64,000 bases of DNA from an uncultured Ruminococcus sp. (GCA_902799245.1 CADBZY010000001.1:182514-246513), one strand, 5' to 3'. Positions 1 through 8,014 are shown, counted from the stretch's first letter. Numbers and translations are program-made. Notes: generated by a model from the sequence alone, not told the origin.

Positions 1-26
1 AAAGATTATAAAATTAAAATTTTGTG

Positions 27-54
27 TTGATTTTTTTTAAAAAATGATTATAAT
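27..54 (+). promoter_or_regulatory. Promoter of the duplicated-domain membrane protein
   Basis: TTGATT at 27-32 and TATAAT at 49-54 with a 16-base spacer, in a very AT-rich stretch about 65 bases ahead of the start codon at 120. A vegetative (sigma-A type) promoter is inferred. Confidence 0.5.
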
Positions 55-119
55 ATTATATAGCAGGTTTTTATATTTGTATTGAGATCGGAAAGGAAGC
101 GGTTGAAATTTTTAACGAT

Positions 120-848
120 TTGAAAAAACACATTGTTGGCAGAACACAGGCATTCTGGATTATCGGCATCGCCATTTTGATTGTCATCGGAGTTATTGTG
201 TTCAGACGCTGGAAGCCTGATCAGTACATTATCGGTGAGATCACCTACATAAGTTCCGCCGGAGCCAGTATGGAGAATTTTGACAAAAGAGACGGTGCTT
301 ATACAGGCGATCCGAAAAAGCTGTTCATTACGTTCATTGAATCCGGCTGTGAGTTTTTGGATGAAAACGGAAAAGTCATTACCGCTCTTGATATTACCAT
401 CGGTTCAAAGGTCAAGATGACTTCCACAACCGGACTGAAAACCAATGCCGAAGGCTATACCACTGTAGAGATCAAAAAGGTGGAGGTTCTGCAAATGGCG
501 CAGACCGCCGAAGACTTCTTCCAGAGCAATCAGTCCGAAGAGGAAGTCGTAGAGTCGCAGGGCGATCAGTTCATTGTTGGCGAGATCACGATCATCAATT
601 CCGCCGGGGCTTCCATGAATAATTTTGACCCCAATGAAAGCGCTTATACAGGCGATCCCGAGAAGCTGTTTATTGATTTTCTGGATCCCGGCTGCGAGTT
701 CCTGGATGAAAGCGGAAAAGCCATTATCGCGCAGGATATTACCGTCGGTTCTAAAGTCAAAATGACGGTTTCGTCCGGTCTTGACGGCAATACGGAAGGC
801 AATACCACGGTTGAGATCAAAAAGGTCGAGGTTCTGAAAATGGCGTAA
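120..848 (+). CDS. Membrane-anchored protein with a tandemly duplicated domain, function unknown
   Basis: A 242-residue protein I do not recognise. It has one N-terminal membrane segment (about residues 11-28), so the rest is probably outside the membrane. The body is two copies of a domain of about 93 residues (about 35-127 and 150-242) joined by an acidic linker. Both copies share GEIT, SAGASM, AYTGDP, CEFLDE, GSKVKM and TTVEIKKVEVL, which points to an intragenic duplication. The small beta-rich domains suggest an OB-like or lipocalin-like fold, but that is a guess. The start is TTG, chosen because an AGGAAG-type ribosome binding site lies upstream and no better start follows. The gene stands alone between its own promoter and terminator. 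Confidence 0.75.
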   Translation: MKKHIVGRTQAFWIIGIAILIVIGVIVFRRWKPDQYIIGEITYISSAGASMENFDKRDGAYTGDPKKLFITFIESGCEFLDENGKVITALDITIGSKVKMTSTTGLKTNAEGYTTVEIKKVEVLQMAQTAEDFFQSNQSEEEVVESQGDQFIVGEITIINSAGASMNNFDPNESAYTGDPEKLFIDFLDPGCEFLDESGKAIIAQDITVGSKVKMTVSSGLDGNTEGNTTVEIKKVEVLKMA

Positions 849-900
849 TCTGAAAGGTTAAGCCGTCCAAACCATCTGTTATAAAAAATCAAAAATTTCT

Positions 901-945
901 GTCGCCGTATGTTTTTTTCAAAATATGCGGCGGCATTTTTGTTTT
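901..945 (+). terminator. Rho-independent terminator
   Basis: A 10-base stem with two G-U pairs (GTCGCCGTAT against ATGCGGCGGC) around a T-rich loop, followed by T runs at 936-948. It lies about 50 bases after the gene ending at 848. Confidence 0.7.
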
Positions 946-978
946 TTTGCTTAACTTATAGCTTTTTTGACAGGGTTG

Positions 979-987
979 TGCTATAAT
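979..987 (+). promoter_or_regulatory. Extended -10 promoter of the PEP mutase fusion gene
   Basis: TGCTATAAT is an extended -10 element 38 bases before the start at 1026. A TTGACA at 967-972 is only 9 bases from the -10 box, so it is not its partner and recognition probably relies on the TG extension. Confidence 0.55.
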
Positions 988-1025
988 ACAATCATAACAT
1001 CATTCAATTTAGGGAGCCGAATATT

Positions 1026-2342
1026 ATGGAACAAAGAAAAACCGTATATATCGCCATGTCCGCAGATATTATTCACAGCGGCCATATCAATGTGATCAAT
1101 GAAGGCGCTAAGCTCGGCGACGTGATCATCGGCGTGCTGACGGACGAAGCCGTCGCCACCTACAAGCGCCTGCCGCTGCTGGATTACGATACCCGCGCCT
1201 CCATTCTCGGCAGCATCAAGGGAGTCGTCCGCACGGTGAAGCAGGAAACCCTTTCCTATGCCGACAACATCCGCGCCCTGCGCCCTGACTACGTTGTTCA
1301 CGGCGACGACTGGGCATCCGGCGTGCAGAGCAATATCCGCCGCGAGGTCATCGAACTGCTGAGCGAATACGGCGGCAAACTTGTCGAAATTCCCTACACC
1401 AAGGGCGTCAGCACTTCGCAGCTGGAACAGAGTCTTAATTCCATTCACAACACCCCCGATGTACGCCGCGCGAAGCTCCGCAGGATGCTGAAAATCAAAC
1501 CGTGGGTCCGCGTGATGGAGGCTTCTAATGGACTTTCCGGTCTGATCGTGGAGAACACGCGCATTGAAGACACCGAAACCGCCACCGTCAAGGAATACGA
1601 CGCCATGTGGGTAAGCAGCCTTTGCGATTCCACCTTCAAGGGCAAGCCGGACATTGAGCTGGTTGACCTGACCAGCCGCATCAACACCATCAACGAGATC
1701 ATGGAAGTCACTTCAAAGCCCATCATCCTTGACGGCGACACCGGCGGCAAGCTGGAGCATTTCTTCTTTAACGTGCGCACACTGGAACGCCTCGGCGTAT
1801 CGGCTGTGATCATCGAGGACAAGACGGGTCTTAAGCAGAATTCCCTTTTCGGCACTGAGGCCAAGCAGGTGCTCGACGACCCGCACGAATTCGCCATGAA
1901 GCTCCGCGCCGGCAAGCAGGCACAGCAGACACGCGATTTCATGATCTTCGCACGACTGGAAAGCCTGATTGCAGGAATGGGCGTCGACGACGCTATGCAC
2001 CGCGCGAAGATTTACCTAGAAGAAGGCGGCGCGGACGGCATAATGATTCACAGCCGAGAGAAGGACGGCTCGGAGATATTCGAATTCCTGCGCAGATTCC
2101 GGGAATACTCCCCAGACGTGCCGGTGATTCTTGTTCCCACCTCCTACAACCAGTTCACCGAGGAAGAACTTCACGCGGCAGGAGCGAACATCATCATCTA
2201 CGCTAATCACCTGCTCCGCAGCGCCTATCCCGCCATGGCCAGCACCGCCCGAAAGATTCTCGAATGTTCCCGCAGCAAGGAGGTCGACGAGGTATGCCTC
2301 TCCATTAAGGAAGTGCTTTCCCTGATTCCGAATAAGAACTGA
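1026..2342 (+). CDS. Nucleotidyltransferase-phosphoenolpyruvate mutase fusion
   Basis: A 438-residue bifunctional protein. Residues 1 to about 135 form a cytidylyltransferase-like nucleotidyltransferase domain with the HSGH motif at 17-20. Residues from about 155 onward form an isocitrate-lyase-superfamily PEP mutase domain, with the metal-binding DGD at 236-238 and the mutase signature EDKTGLKQNS at 264-273. PEP mutase converts phosphoenolpyruvate to phosphonopyruvate, the entry step to nearly all phosphonates. The fused domain would be expected to activate a phosphonate (for example 2-aminoethylphosphonate) with CTP for transfer to a glycan or lipid (inference). No phosphonopyruvate decarboxylase, AEP aminotransferase or phosphotransferase gene is in this window. 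The gene is monocistronic, starts with ATG and has strongly GC-rich third positions. Confidence 0.88.
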   Translation: MEQRKTVYIAMSADIIHSGHINVINEGAKLGDVIIGVLTDEAVATYKRLPLLDYDTRASILGSIKGVVRTVKQETLSYADNIRALRPDYVVHGDDWASGVQSNIRREVIELLSEYGGKLVEIPYTKGVSTSQLEQSLNSIHNTPDVRRAKLRRMLKIKPWVRVMEASNGLSGLIVENTRIEDTETATVKEYDAMWVSSLCDSTFKGKPDIELVDLTSRINTINEIMEVTSKPIILDGDTGGKLEHFFFNVRTLERLGVSAVIIEDKTGLKQNSLFGTEAKQVLDDPHEFAMKLRAGKQAQQTRDFMIFARLESLIAGMGVDDAMHRAKIYLEEGGADGIMIHSREKDGSEIFEFLRRFREYSPDVPVILVPTSYNQFTEEELHAAGANIIIYANHLLRSAYPAMASTARKILECSRSKEVDEVCLSIKEVLSLIPNKN

Positions 2343-2434
2343 TTCTTTACCGTAACCAATCCCTTTCTTAACCTTTTCTAAACCCTGCGGCGTTATACTA
2401 TAGCCAACACCAAAAAGGAAAGGTTGTAAGAAAT

Positions 2435-2596
2435 ATGTATAAAACAATCGTAATCGGATTTACAAAGGACGCCGTTCAGCGCGCCAGACTCATTGAGTAC
2501 AATGCAAACGAAATGTACGCGCAGGGCTGGGAGGTTGTCTGCGTAACATCCACCCCGAACTGCGGAGCGATCATTACCTTCAAACAGAGAACATAA
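2435..2596 (+). CDS. Small DUF4177-like protein
   Basis: A 53-residue protein beginning MYKTIVIG, preceded by a good ribosome binding site (AAAGGAAAGG). The pattern is an N-terminal strand (YKTIVIGF), a helix, then a MYAQGWEVVCVTS segment and a final strand ending in FKQ. This matches the layout of DUF4177 proteins, whose hallmark is the LNELGAEGWE-like turn. The function of that family is not known. It follows the PEP mutase fusion by about 90 bases and may have its own weak promoter (TATACT at 2394-2399). The reading frame, ribosome binding site and codon use support a real gene. Confidence 0.6.
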   Translation: MYKTIVIGFTKDAVQRARLIEYNANEMYAQGWEVVCVTSTPNCGAIITFKQRT

Positions 2597-2759
2597 TCCG
2601 CCTTCCTCCGGAGTAGGGCGATCTGGAATGCAGCCGCATTGCTCCGGGGCCGGATGTGGATGCAGGAAAAGCAGGTAACTGCGAGATGCATTGCAAGGTA
2701 AGAACGTTTTCTTTGCCTGTCCAATCTCGCTATATGCGCCAAAACGAACAACAAAAATG
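2597..2759. other. Gap with no recognised gene
   Basis: About 160 bases after the small DUF4177-like gene. I see no convincing reading frame or RNA here. Short stems can be drawn (CCTTCCTCCGGAG) but none has a terminator tail. Confidence 0.4.
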
Positions 2760-2803
2760 ATGCGCCGCAGAGCAGGGGAGATACCTGCCTTTCTGCGGCG
2801 CAT
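2760..2803. terminator. Perfect 12-base hairpin, probable terminator
   Basis: ATGCGCCGCAGA (2760-2771) pairs perfectly with TCTGCGGCGCAT (2792-2803), and the loop contains a second nested GCAGG/CCTGC stem. T-rich sequence follows on the plus strand (TTTTGTATTTTT). It separates the small gene from the next promoter. Confidence 0.6.
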
Positions 2804-2841
2804 TAGTTTTGTATTTTTACGAAAAAGTAACAATGCAGCAC

Positions 2842-2870
2842 TTGACTTCTCCGCGTCAAAAGAGCAAAAT
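2842..2870 (+). promoter_or_regulatory. Possible promoter of the anchored protein gene
   Basis: TTGACT at 2842-2847 and CAAAAT at 2865-2870 with a 17-base spacer, about 57 bases before the ATG at 2927. The -10 box is weak. Confidence 0.4.
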
Positions 2871-2926
2871 GTAAGTAGGTCTTATGCGACAGACCACCCA
2901 TCTACAGACAAGGAGAATGAAAGATC

Positions 2927-3838
2927 ATGCTAAACAACAAAAAAACAGCATTGGGCTTTATCTGCGCGGGGATTGTCGCAATTATCGCGGGAATCATTGT
3001 GGGTATCACACACCCGACAGATTACAGCACACAAATTCCGCAGGCGCTTGATGAGGCGGTAGTCCGCAGCATTTTCACCTATGCCAATGTATCGCCGACG
3101 GACACGACCATCGACGGCAAGGATTACAGATACGTCGCCGTCACCGATACGGAAAGATTCTACAACAGCGAATGTTTAGGAGAAGGACATATCATTCTCG
3201 GCAGCAGGGAGAAAGGCGGTACCGTTGAGGTTTACGCCCTGTGCAGCCTTGCCGGTTACGGCTTCCGCAACGGAATGCTGGTGGACAACTCCGGCTCATC
3301 CTGCACGCCGACTCTTATTACATTTGAAAAAAACGACAGCGGCGCATACAACTATAAGAAAACACAGGAGGCAGAGGACGGAGGACATTTTGCTTCATCG
3401 GTCAGAAAGATGTTCCCGCCGGCACTTGCGAATAAAGCAATCTCCGCGCAGGGAAACGAAGAGTATACCGCGTCCTTGCGGGAGCAATGCGACAGGTACG
3501 CGGAGGCTTATCTCAAAGTGCTGGGACGCGACGCGGAAATAAGCAGCTACCGCGAGCAGAATTTCCTGATGCTCAGTGATTACGGCGTATTCTCCGATGT
3601 GGAAAACGCGCTCTGTGACCTTCATCCGGAATACGGCTTCTACCTCGGCAGCCTTGAATTATTGGAGGCCGACGGACGTTATGTCTATTCGGTTAAATGG
3701 GACGGCGACGACAACGGAAACGGCACTGTCACATACACAAAGACCCGGTACGACAACGACAAGGCTGTGGAAAAATTTGCCTACAAGGTCGAGGGCGAAC
3801 GTTTTACAGAAATCAAGCCCAAAAAGAAAAAGAAGTGA
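2927..3838 (+). CDS. Membrane-anchored protein of unknown function
   Basis: A 303-residue protein I cannot assign to a family. One membrane segment lies at about residues 8-28 after a short charged N-terminus, so it is likely anchored in the membrane with a large outer domain. The mature part is hydrophilic, with a glycine/serine-rich stretch near residue 120 and a lysine-rich C-terminus (KPKKKKK). The ATG at 2927 follows the ribosome binding site AAGGAGAATG. It appears to be a single-gene unit between a promoter and a strong convergent terminator. Nothing in the neighbours suggests a pathway. Confidence 0.75.
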   Translation: MLNNKKTALGFICAGIVAIIAGIIVGITHPTDYSTQIPQALDEAVVRSIFTYANVSPTDTTIDGKDYRYVAVTDTERFYNSECLGEGHIILGSREKGGTVEVYALCSLAGYGFRNGMLVDNSGSSCTPTLITFEKNDSGAYNYKKTQEAEDGGHFASSVRKMFPPALANKAISAQGNEEYTASLREQCDRYAEAYLKVLGRDAEISSYREQNFLMLSDYGVFSDVENALCDLHPEYGFYLGSLELLEADGRYVYSVKWDGDDNGNGTVTYTKTRYDNDKAVEKFAYKVEGERFTEIKPKKKKK

Positions 3839-3861
3839 GAGCCAAGAAGGGCATTTGTTTT

Positions 3862-3899
3862 AGGTTGAAGGTTGAAGGGTGAAGGGTGAGGGGTGAAGG
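3862..3899 (+). repeat. Heptanucleotide repeat array (AGGTTGA/AGGGTGA units)
   Basis: Five consecutive 7-base units (AGGTTGA twice, AGGGTGA twice, GGGGTGA) just after the stop of the gene ending at 3838. It is one of about seventeen arrays of this kind in the window. Confidence 0.85.
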
Positions 3900-3964
3900 T
3901 TTCGTTAGTTGAAGGGGACGGCCTTCGGACGTACCGGTAAAACAGGTTAACAGTTTTTAATGTA

Positions 3965-4018
3965 GGTATGGCGAATTCAGATTTCTGATGTTTTCTGAAT
4001 TCGCCATACCCTTTTTTA
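3965..4018. terminator. Strong bidirectional terminator
   Basis: A perfect 17-base stem (3965-3981 with 3994-4010) around a 12-base loop, followed by CTTTTTT on the plus strand. It lies between convergent genes, so it can end transcripts from the plus-strand gene and possibly from the minus-strand aldehyde dehydrogenase. Confidence 0.85.
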
Positions 4019-4109
4019 TATTTTCATTGATCTGGCCGGGATGTTTTTTTCGCTGTCAGGTTCTTATGCATTTCATTGCCGATATGATAATACGTTATTT
4101 TACTGAGCG

Positions 4110-5543
4110 CTATTTTTCAAACAGTTTCAGAAATGACTTTTTCCTGTCTCCTGCTTTGTCGGAATAGGGATGTTCACGCAGAGGGAGATTGAAGTGCGTG
4201 CTTCCTTTCAGCACGGTCTGGGGATGGGTGAATTCACGGAATCCCCATTCTCCGTGGTAGGCGCCCATGCCGGAATGTCCCGTCCCGTTGAAGGGCACGC
4301 CTTTGACCATCATGTGAATACAGACCTCGTTGATGCACCCGCCGCCATACTGCTGCGTCGACATGAACCGTTTGGCCCATTTCATATCCGAGGTGAAGAC
4401 ATACATGGCCAGCGGATGCTCACGGTCGGCGATCGTCTCCGCCAGCCTGTCGATCTCACCGTCTTCAAAGGGAATGATCGGGAGCAGCGGACAAAACAGC
4501 TCATGGCGCGCTATTTCCTCCTGCTTATTCACCGGGTAAATGATCGTCGGAGCAAATCGGAGCGTTTCTCGGTCACCTGTTCCGCCGAAAATCACTCTGT
4601 CACTGTATTCCTCCGTCAGCTTGGCGCATTTATCATAGGCGGCCTGCGTGATCAGCTTCGGATATTCGGGATTTTGCTCAGGGTTCTCTCCGATCTGCCG
4701 AACAAATTCCTTCTTAAGCTCTGCCAGAAAATCCTCCGCCACTTCCTTGGCGACGGCTATCTGATTGACGTTGATGCAGATCTGTCCCGCGTTGCAAAGT
4801 TTGATGAAGGCAATCTTCCGCGCTGCATCCTTCAGATCCGCGTCAGCGCGGATGACACACCAGTTTCCGGTCTCGCCTCCCAGCTCCAGCGCGACTGACG
4901 TCAGATGATGCGACGCTGCTTCCAGAACATGCTTGGCCACCGCGGGAGAACCGGTGTAGAAAATCTTGTCAAATCTCTCCGCCAGACACATATCCGCCAC
5001 ATCGTGACCTCCGTCAATCAGTGTCACGTATTCCTCGGGAAAGGTTTCGGAAATGATTTTTTGCAGTGCGCGTGTGCTCGCCGCGGATTTGGAGCTTGCC
5101 TTGATTACCGCCGTATTGCCGCCGCTGATGCTCGCCGCCAAAACCCCCAGCGTCAGAAGCACCGGAAAGTTGAAGGGGCTGATGATCAGTGAAACGCCAT
5201 ACGGCATTTTGTATACCGTCGTAAGGATACTCGGAAAGCACATCAGTCCGCTGAAATGCCTTTCAGGCCGCGCCCATCTTTTCAGACCGCGAAGAATTTC
5301 GTTGATCTCCACAATTACCGGTCCGATGTCGCAGAGATATGCCTCCGAAGGGCTTTTTCCGAGATCCTCATAAAGCGCTTTTTCGAGTATTTCCCTGTTG
5401 GCAATCACCGCCTGCCGCAGTCGCCTGAGCTGCGCCATACGCCATTTGACGTCGAGTGTCTCTCCCGTACGGAAATATTTTCTCTGTGCGGATAATATGG
5501 TGTGAATTTTTTCCTGTGTGAATTCCGTTGTTTTCATATTCAT
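4110..5543 (-). CDS. NAD(P)-dependent aldehyde dehydrogenase (class 3-like)
   Basis: A 477-residue protein of the aldehyde dehydrogenase superfamily, oxidising an aldehyde to the acid. Visible landmarks are the cofactor-binding SPFNFP segment (about 122-127), the general-base Glu220 in VALELGGETGNW, and the catalytic Cys256 in NAGQICINVNQ. The compact N-terminus and length fit the class 3/fatty aldehyde type better than the longer classical enzymes. The ELGG motif continues ETGN instead of the usual KSP/KNP. The ATG at 5543 follows GAAAGGATTACGA. The gene is monocistronic, with a good promoter just upstream. The natural substrate cannot be read from the sequence. Confidence 0.85.
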   Translation of the reverse strand: MNMKTTEFTQEKIHTILSAQRKYFRTGETLDVKWRMAQLRRLRQAVIANREILEKALYEDLGKSPSEAYLCDIGPVIVEINEILRGLKRWARPERHFSGLMCFPSILTTVYKMPYGVSLIISPFNFPVLLTLGVLAASISGGNTAVIKASSKSAASTRALQKIISETFPEEYVTLIDGGHDVADMCLAERFDKIFYTGSPAVAKHVLEAASHHLTSVALELGGETGNWCVIRADADLKDAARKIAFIKLCNAGQICINVNQIAVAKEVAEDFLAELKKEFVRQIGENPEQNPEYPKLITQAAYDKCAKLTEEYSDRVIFGGTGDRETLRFAPTIIYPVNKQEEIARHELFCPLLPIIPFEDGEIDRLAETIADREHPLAMYVFTSDMKWAKRFMSTQQYGGGCINEVCIHMMVKGVPFNGTGHSGMGAYHGEWGFREFTHPQTVLKGSTHFNLPLREHPYSDKAGDRKKSFLKLFEK

Positions 5544-5647
5544 TTCGTAATCCTTTCGTCGCGATTTACCGGCAACAGTGCAAGACGGTGTTGTTTTTCT
5601 GCAATACGAAACCGTGACGGCCAGTTTTCATTGCTGTTCTGACTTAC

Positions 5648-5675
5648 ATTATATAAAAATATGTGGTGTTGTCAA
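5648..5675 (-). promoter_or_regulatory. Promoter of the aldehyde dehydrogenase gene
   Basis: On the minus strand, TTGACA (complement of 5670-5675) and TATAAT (complement of 5648-5653) are 16 bases apart. Both boxes match the sigma-A consensus. The start codon is about 105 bases downstream. Confidence 0.75.
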
Positions 5676-5729
5676 CCGTCCGCAATCCGAATCTCTCAAA
5701 AAAAGAACACAGAAAAAATATCAATCAGC

Positions 5730-6338
5730 TCATTTCTTGCGGCTGGCTTTCAGTCCGGCCACGGCAAGGGCCGCCGTCGCTCCTAACAGGGTAAAATTGT
5801 ATCCCGTTACGGCAAGAATATACATTCCCGCAGCCGCCATTATGCAGATCGTCAGCCACGAAATGACTTTTACCGCACCGGCAGCAGCCGATTCATTTAT
5901 CAATCCGCGCAATAAAACAAACAGAATTCCTCCGCCGTCCATTCCCTGCACCGGCAGCATATTCATCAATCCCAGCACAAGGCTGACCGCCGCAAAGTCC
6001 GGCAGAAAGCCGAAAGTCACGGCGGCGCACAGGAAATTGGCGCCGCTTCCGGCGGCCAATACAACCGTATTTCCCCTGCCGAACTGCGACAGCGGGCTGT
6101 TTTCTATTCTCATGCCGAAGGGTGTAATGCGAATCTCCTTGGGCGACTGCTCCGGCAGCAGCAGCATGGCGGCAAGGTGTCCGCATTCGTGCAGCAGCGC
6201 CGCCAGCAATCCCCAGAGCATGACGCCTCTGCGGTCGATGAATGCTGCCGCGCACAGCAGCGCGAAGAAATAGAAGTTTACGCTGACGCGGCAGTTTCTG
6301 ACTGAGAAACTCAATTGTAGATGCCGCCTATCACCCAT
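5730..6338 (-). CDS. Site-2 protease family (M50) intramembrane metalloprotease, SpoIVFB-like
   Basis: A 202-residue multi-spanning membrane protein. It carries the zinc-protease motif HECGH (His50, Glu51, His54) in a membrane segment and the second M50 motif NMLPVQGMDGG (Asn126 to Asp134), whose aspartate is the third zinc ligand. This arrangement is typical of site-2 proteases such as SpoIVFB, which activates pro-sigma-K in the mother cell during sporulation. The gene overlaps the preceding M23 gene by 28 bases, so the two are translationally coupled. The pair reproduces the spoIVFA-spoIVFB gene order, which is the main reason for the functional call. A slightly later start than the ATG at 6338 is possible. 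Confidence 0.82.
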   Translation of the reverse strand: MGDRRHLQLSFSVRNCRVSVNFYFFALLCAAAFIDRRGVMLWGLLAALLHECGHLAAMLLLPEQSPKEIRITPFGMRIENSPLSQFGRGNTVVLAAGSGANFLCAAVTFGFLPDFAAVSLVLGLMNMLPVQGMDGGGILFVLLRGLINESAAAGAVKVISWLTICIMAAAGMYILAVTGYNFTLLGATAALAVAGLKASRKK

Positions 6339-7165
6339 TCGGGGTCGTACTTCTTGCCGCCCTTGCGGAATTCGATGTGCAGGTGAGGGCCGGTGGAATT
6401 GCCTGTGGAGCCGACACGTGCGATCACCTGTCCCTTGCGCACTTTCTCACCGGCTTTCACCAGCAGCTTGGAACAGTGGGCGTAAAGCGTGCGGATGCCG
6501 TCCGAATGTTCCAGAATGACCACATTGCCGTAGCCGCCGTTGTACTTCGCGCTGATGACCTTGCCCGCCTTCATCGCCATAATGTCAGAGCCGCTTGCCG
6601 CACCTAAGTCCATGCCTGTGTGGAACACGTAACGTCCCGTCACGGGATTCACGCGGTAGTCAAAGCGGGAGGTGATTCTCGCCTTTTTCAGCGGCTTGAC
6701 AAAATCGCTGCCGAAGTCCAATCTGTCGAGCCGCACATTGGAGGGAACGTCCAATTTCCCGTTGTAGCTCGAGGAAATGCCAGAGTCGATTTCCTCCCCG
6801 TCGAGCAGCAGATCGTCCAGTTCATCGTCCACCGTCAGGCTGTCGCCGGTATTCAGCGGCGCGGTAGTCATTCCTGCGCTTCGTGGAAGAGTGGTTGTTG
6901 TGGTCGTCGGGAAGGATTCGTCCTCGTCACCGATGGGGGAAAGTCCCTTACTTGTTACATCAAAGCCGCTTTGCATTGCTACTTTGCTTGGTGCGCTGTC
7001 GCTTTCCTGTGAAGTATATACCGCAGCAATGCCGCTGGCTGACACATAGCGGAATACGACAAGCGCCAGCGCCGCCGCTGCAAACGCAACGGCTCTCCCG
7101 CCTGATTTTTTGCTGCGTACGCTCTGCTGTCGATGGACTTTTTTTACGATAATTCTCATTTTCAT
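6311..7165 (-). CDS. Membrane-anchored M23 (LytM) peptidase-domain protein, SpoIVFA-like
   Basis: A 284-residue protein with a basic N-terminus, one membrane segment (about 24-40), a Thr/Ser-rich low-complexity linker (about 85-105) and a C-terminal M23 domain (about 165-275). The M23 zinc-site residues are all present: His182 and Asp186 in FHTGMD, His230 in YAH, and His261/His263 in HLH. The domain could therefore be an active peptidoglycan endopeptidase. Being upstream of and overlapping an M50 protease matches SpoIVFA, the LytM-domain partner that tethers and restrains SpoIVFB. A simple cell-wall hydrolase is the alternative. The ATG at 7165 follows GGGGGAA. Confidence 0.8.
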   Translation of the reverse strand: MKMRIIVKKVHRQQSVRSKKSGGRAVAFAAAALALVVFRYVSASGIAAVYTSQESDSAPSKVAMQSGFDVTSKGLSPIGDEDESFPTTTTTTLPRSAGMTTAPLNTGDSLTVDDELDDLLLDGEEIDSGISSSYNGKLDVPSNVRLDRLDFGSDFVKPLKKARITSRFDYRVNPVTGRYVFHTGMDLGAASGSDIMAMKAGKVISAKYNGGYGNVVILEHSDGIRTLYAHCSKLLVKAGEKVRKGQVIARVGSTGNSTGPHLHIEFRKGGKKYDPEWVIGGIYN

Positions 7166-7208
7166 TTCCCCCTGTGTGAGTAACCGTTAGCTGGTGCTGA
7201 TTGATTTA

Positions 7209-7237
7209 AATATATGCGGTGGGACAGATAATAATGA
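7209..7237 (-). promoter_or_regulatory. Sigma-E-like promoter of the M23-M50 operon
   Basis: Minus strand: TCATTAT (complement of 7231-7237) matches five of seven positions of the Bacillus sigma-E -35 pattern KMATATT. CATATATT (complement of 7209-7216) matches seven of eight positions of the -10 pattern CATAYAMT. The spacer is 14 bases. It sits about 45 bases before the ATG of the SpoIVFA-like gene. No sigma-A-like boxes were seen there. Confidence 0.5.
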
Positions 7238-7838
7238 CTTCGCTCAAATCACAAAGTGGGATAGGGTGTTTCTTGTTTTTTGGGGGGATTAATCGTATTA
7301 TGGTGAGTATATTATTGGACTTTTTTGTAAGGGCTGGATAGGAGGGGATATGGCAGCCGATTCTCGATTTATGAAAGAAGGAATTGCATTGCCCGCGTCC
7401 GAACTTTTGGGACATTGCCCGCGTCCGGGGGCTGGATATTGAAGCGCATCCGCGCTTCAATCCGCGAACTTACGCCCATGGATACCTTGGTTTAGGTGAC
7501 GGTTGTTGCTTTTTGCTATGGAACGTCTGGAGTTGGATTTGGAGGCTTGGATGACAGGATGTGTTGGTCTGGTTCCGTAAATGGGATAATATTCACTTTT
7601 TTAAATTTATCAGGACAAATCGCTAATCATATCGTAGGAATTTCTTATTATGTTTCAACTTACTGAATGTCTTTGCTCATCTACTACCGACTATCGGCTA
7701 TTGGCTAACAGATAACAGTCTCAATAACGACCACAACACCTTCTACCTTCACCTTTCACCCTTCAACCTCATTTCCCTCTTCTTCCTGAGCGAAAATCTT
7801 TTCCACAATTTTTGTATAATTTCACCATTCACAGAAAT
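7238..7838. other. Long AT-rich intergenic region without a clear gene
   Basis: About 600 bases with no reading frame I can support. It holds a direct repeat of CATTGCCCGCGTCCG (near 7385 and 7410), a TTGAAGCG/CGCTTCAA hairpin at about 7439-7460, and heptamer arrays from 7681. A tiny frame at 7350-7442 (30 residues) has a good ribosome binding site (GGAGGGG) but no other support. The region separates the divergently transcribed sporulation-type operon and hydrogenase operon. Confidence 0.4.
7681..7770. repeat. Two heptanucleotide arrays of different unit sequence
   Basis: At 7681-7722 the units run CTACTAC, CGACTAT, CGGCTAT, TGGCTAA, CAGATAA. At 7739-7770 they run CCTTCTA, CCTTCAC, CTTTCAC, CCTTCAA. 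Both keep a 7-base period although the unit sequences differ. Confidence 0.75.
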
Positions 7839-7860
7839 GTGTAAAGTTTGATACACTTTT
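7839..7860 (+). promoter_or_regulatory. Candidate operator for the CRP/FNR-type regulator
   Basis: GTGTA (7839-7843), eight bases, TACAC (7852-7856), then TTTT. The 11 bases TGATACACTTT and the GTGTA-N8-TACAC spacing are shared with the palindrome just downstream of the promoter of the CRP/FNR-family gene (49852-49875). A -10-like TATAAT lies at 7815-7820. A regulatory link to the hydrogenase operon is inferred. Confidence 0.45.
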
Positions 7861-7985
7861 AACGATGTTTTGACCTCTGATATTTATTGAAACCTCCTAT
7901 AATCAGTAAATAAACAAAGAATTATGTAGTGAATTTGTCTAATATGTAAATTTTAGCAAATCATGCCAAATGCAAAAAATAACTG

Positions 7986-8014
7986 TAGACAAATTCTATT
8001 TGAGATGATATAAT
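7986..8014 (+). promoter_or_regulatory. Promoter of the hydrogenase operon
   Basis: TAGACA at 7986-7991 and TATAAT at 8009-8014 with a 17-base spacer. The leader to the first start codon is about 170 bases and contains a GCCGCG/CGCGGC hairpin near 8130-8160. Confidence 0.75.

Noticed and set aside
967..987. TTGACA at 967 paired with TATAAT at 982 as a promoter
   Set aside because: The spacer is 9 bases, far too short. The -10 box has a TG extension and can act without it.
7206..7460. An 84-codon minus-strand frame in the large gap
   Set aside because: No ribosome binding site, no homology I recognise, and it overlaps the sigma-E-like promoter.
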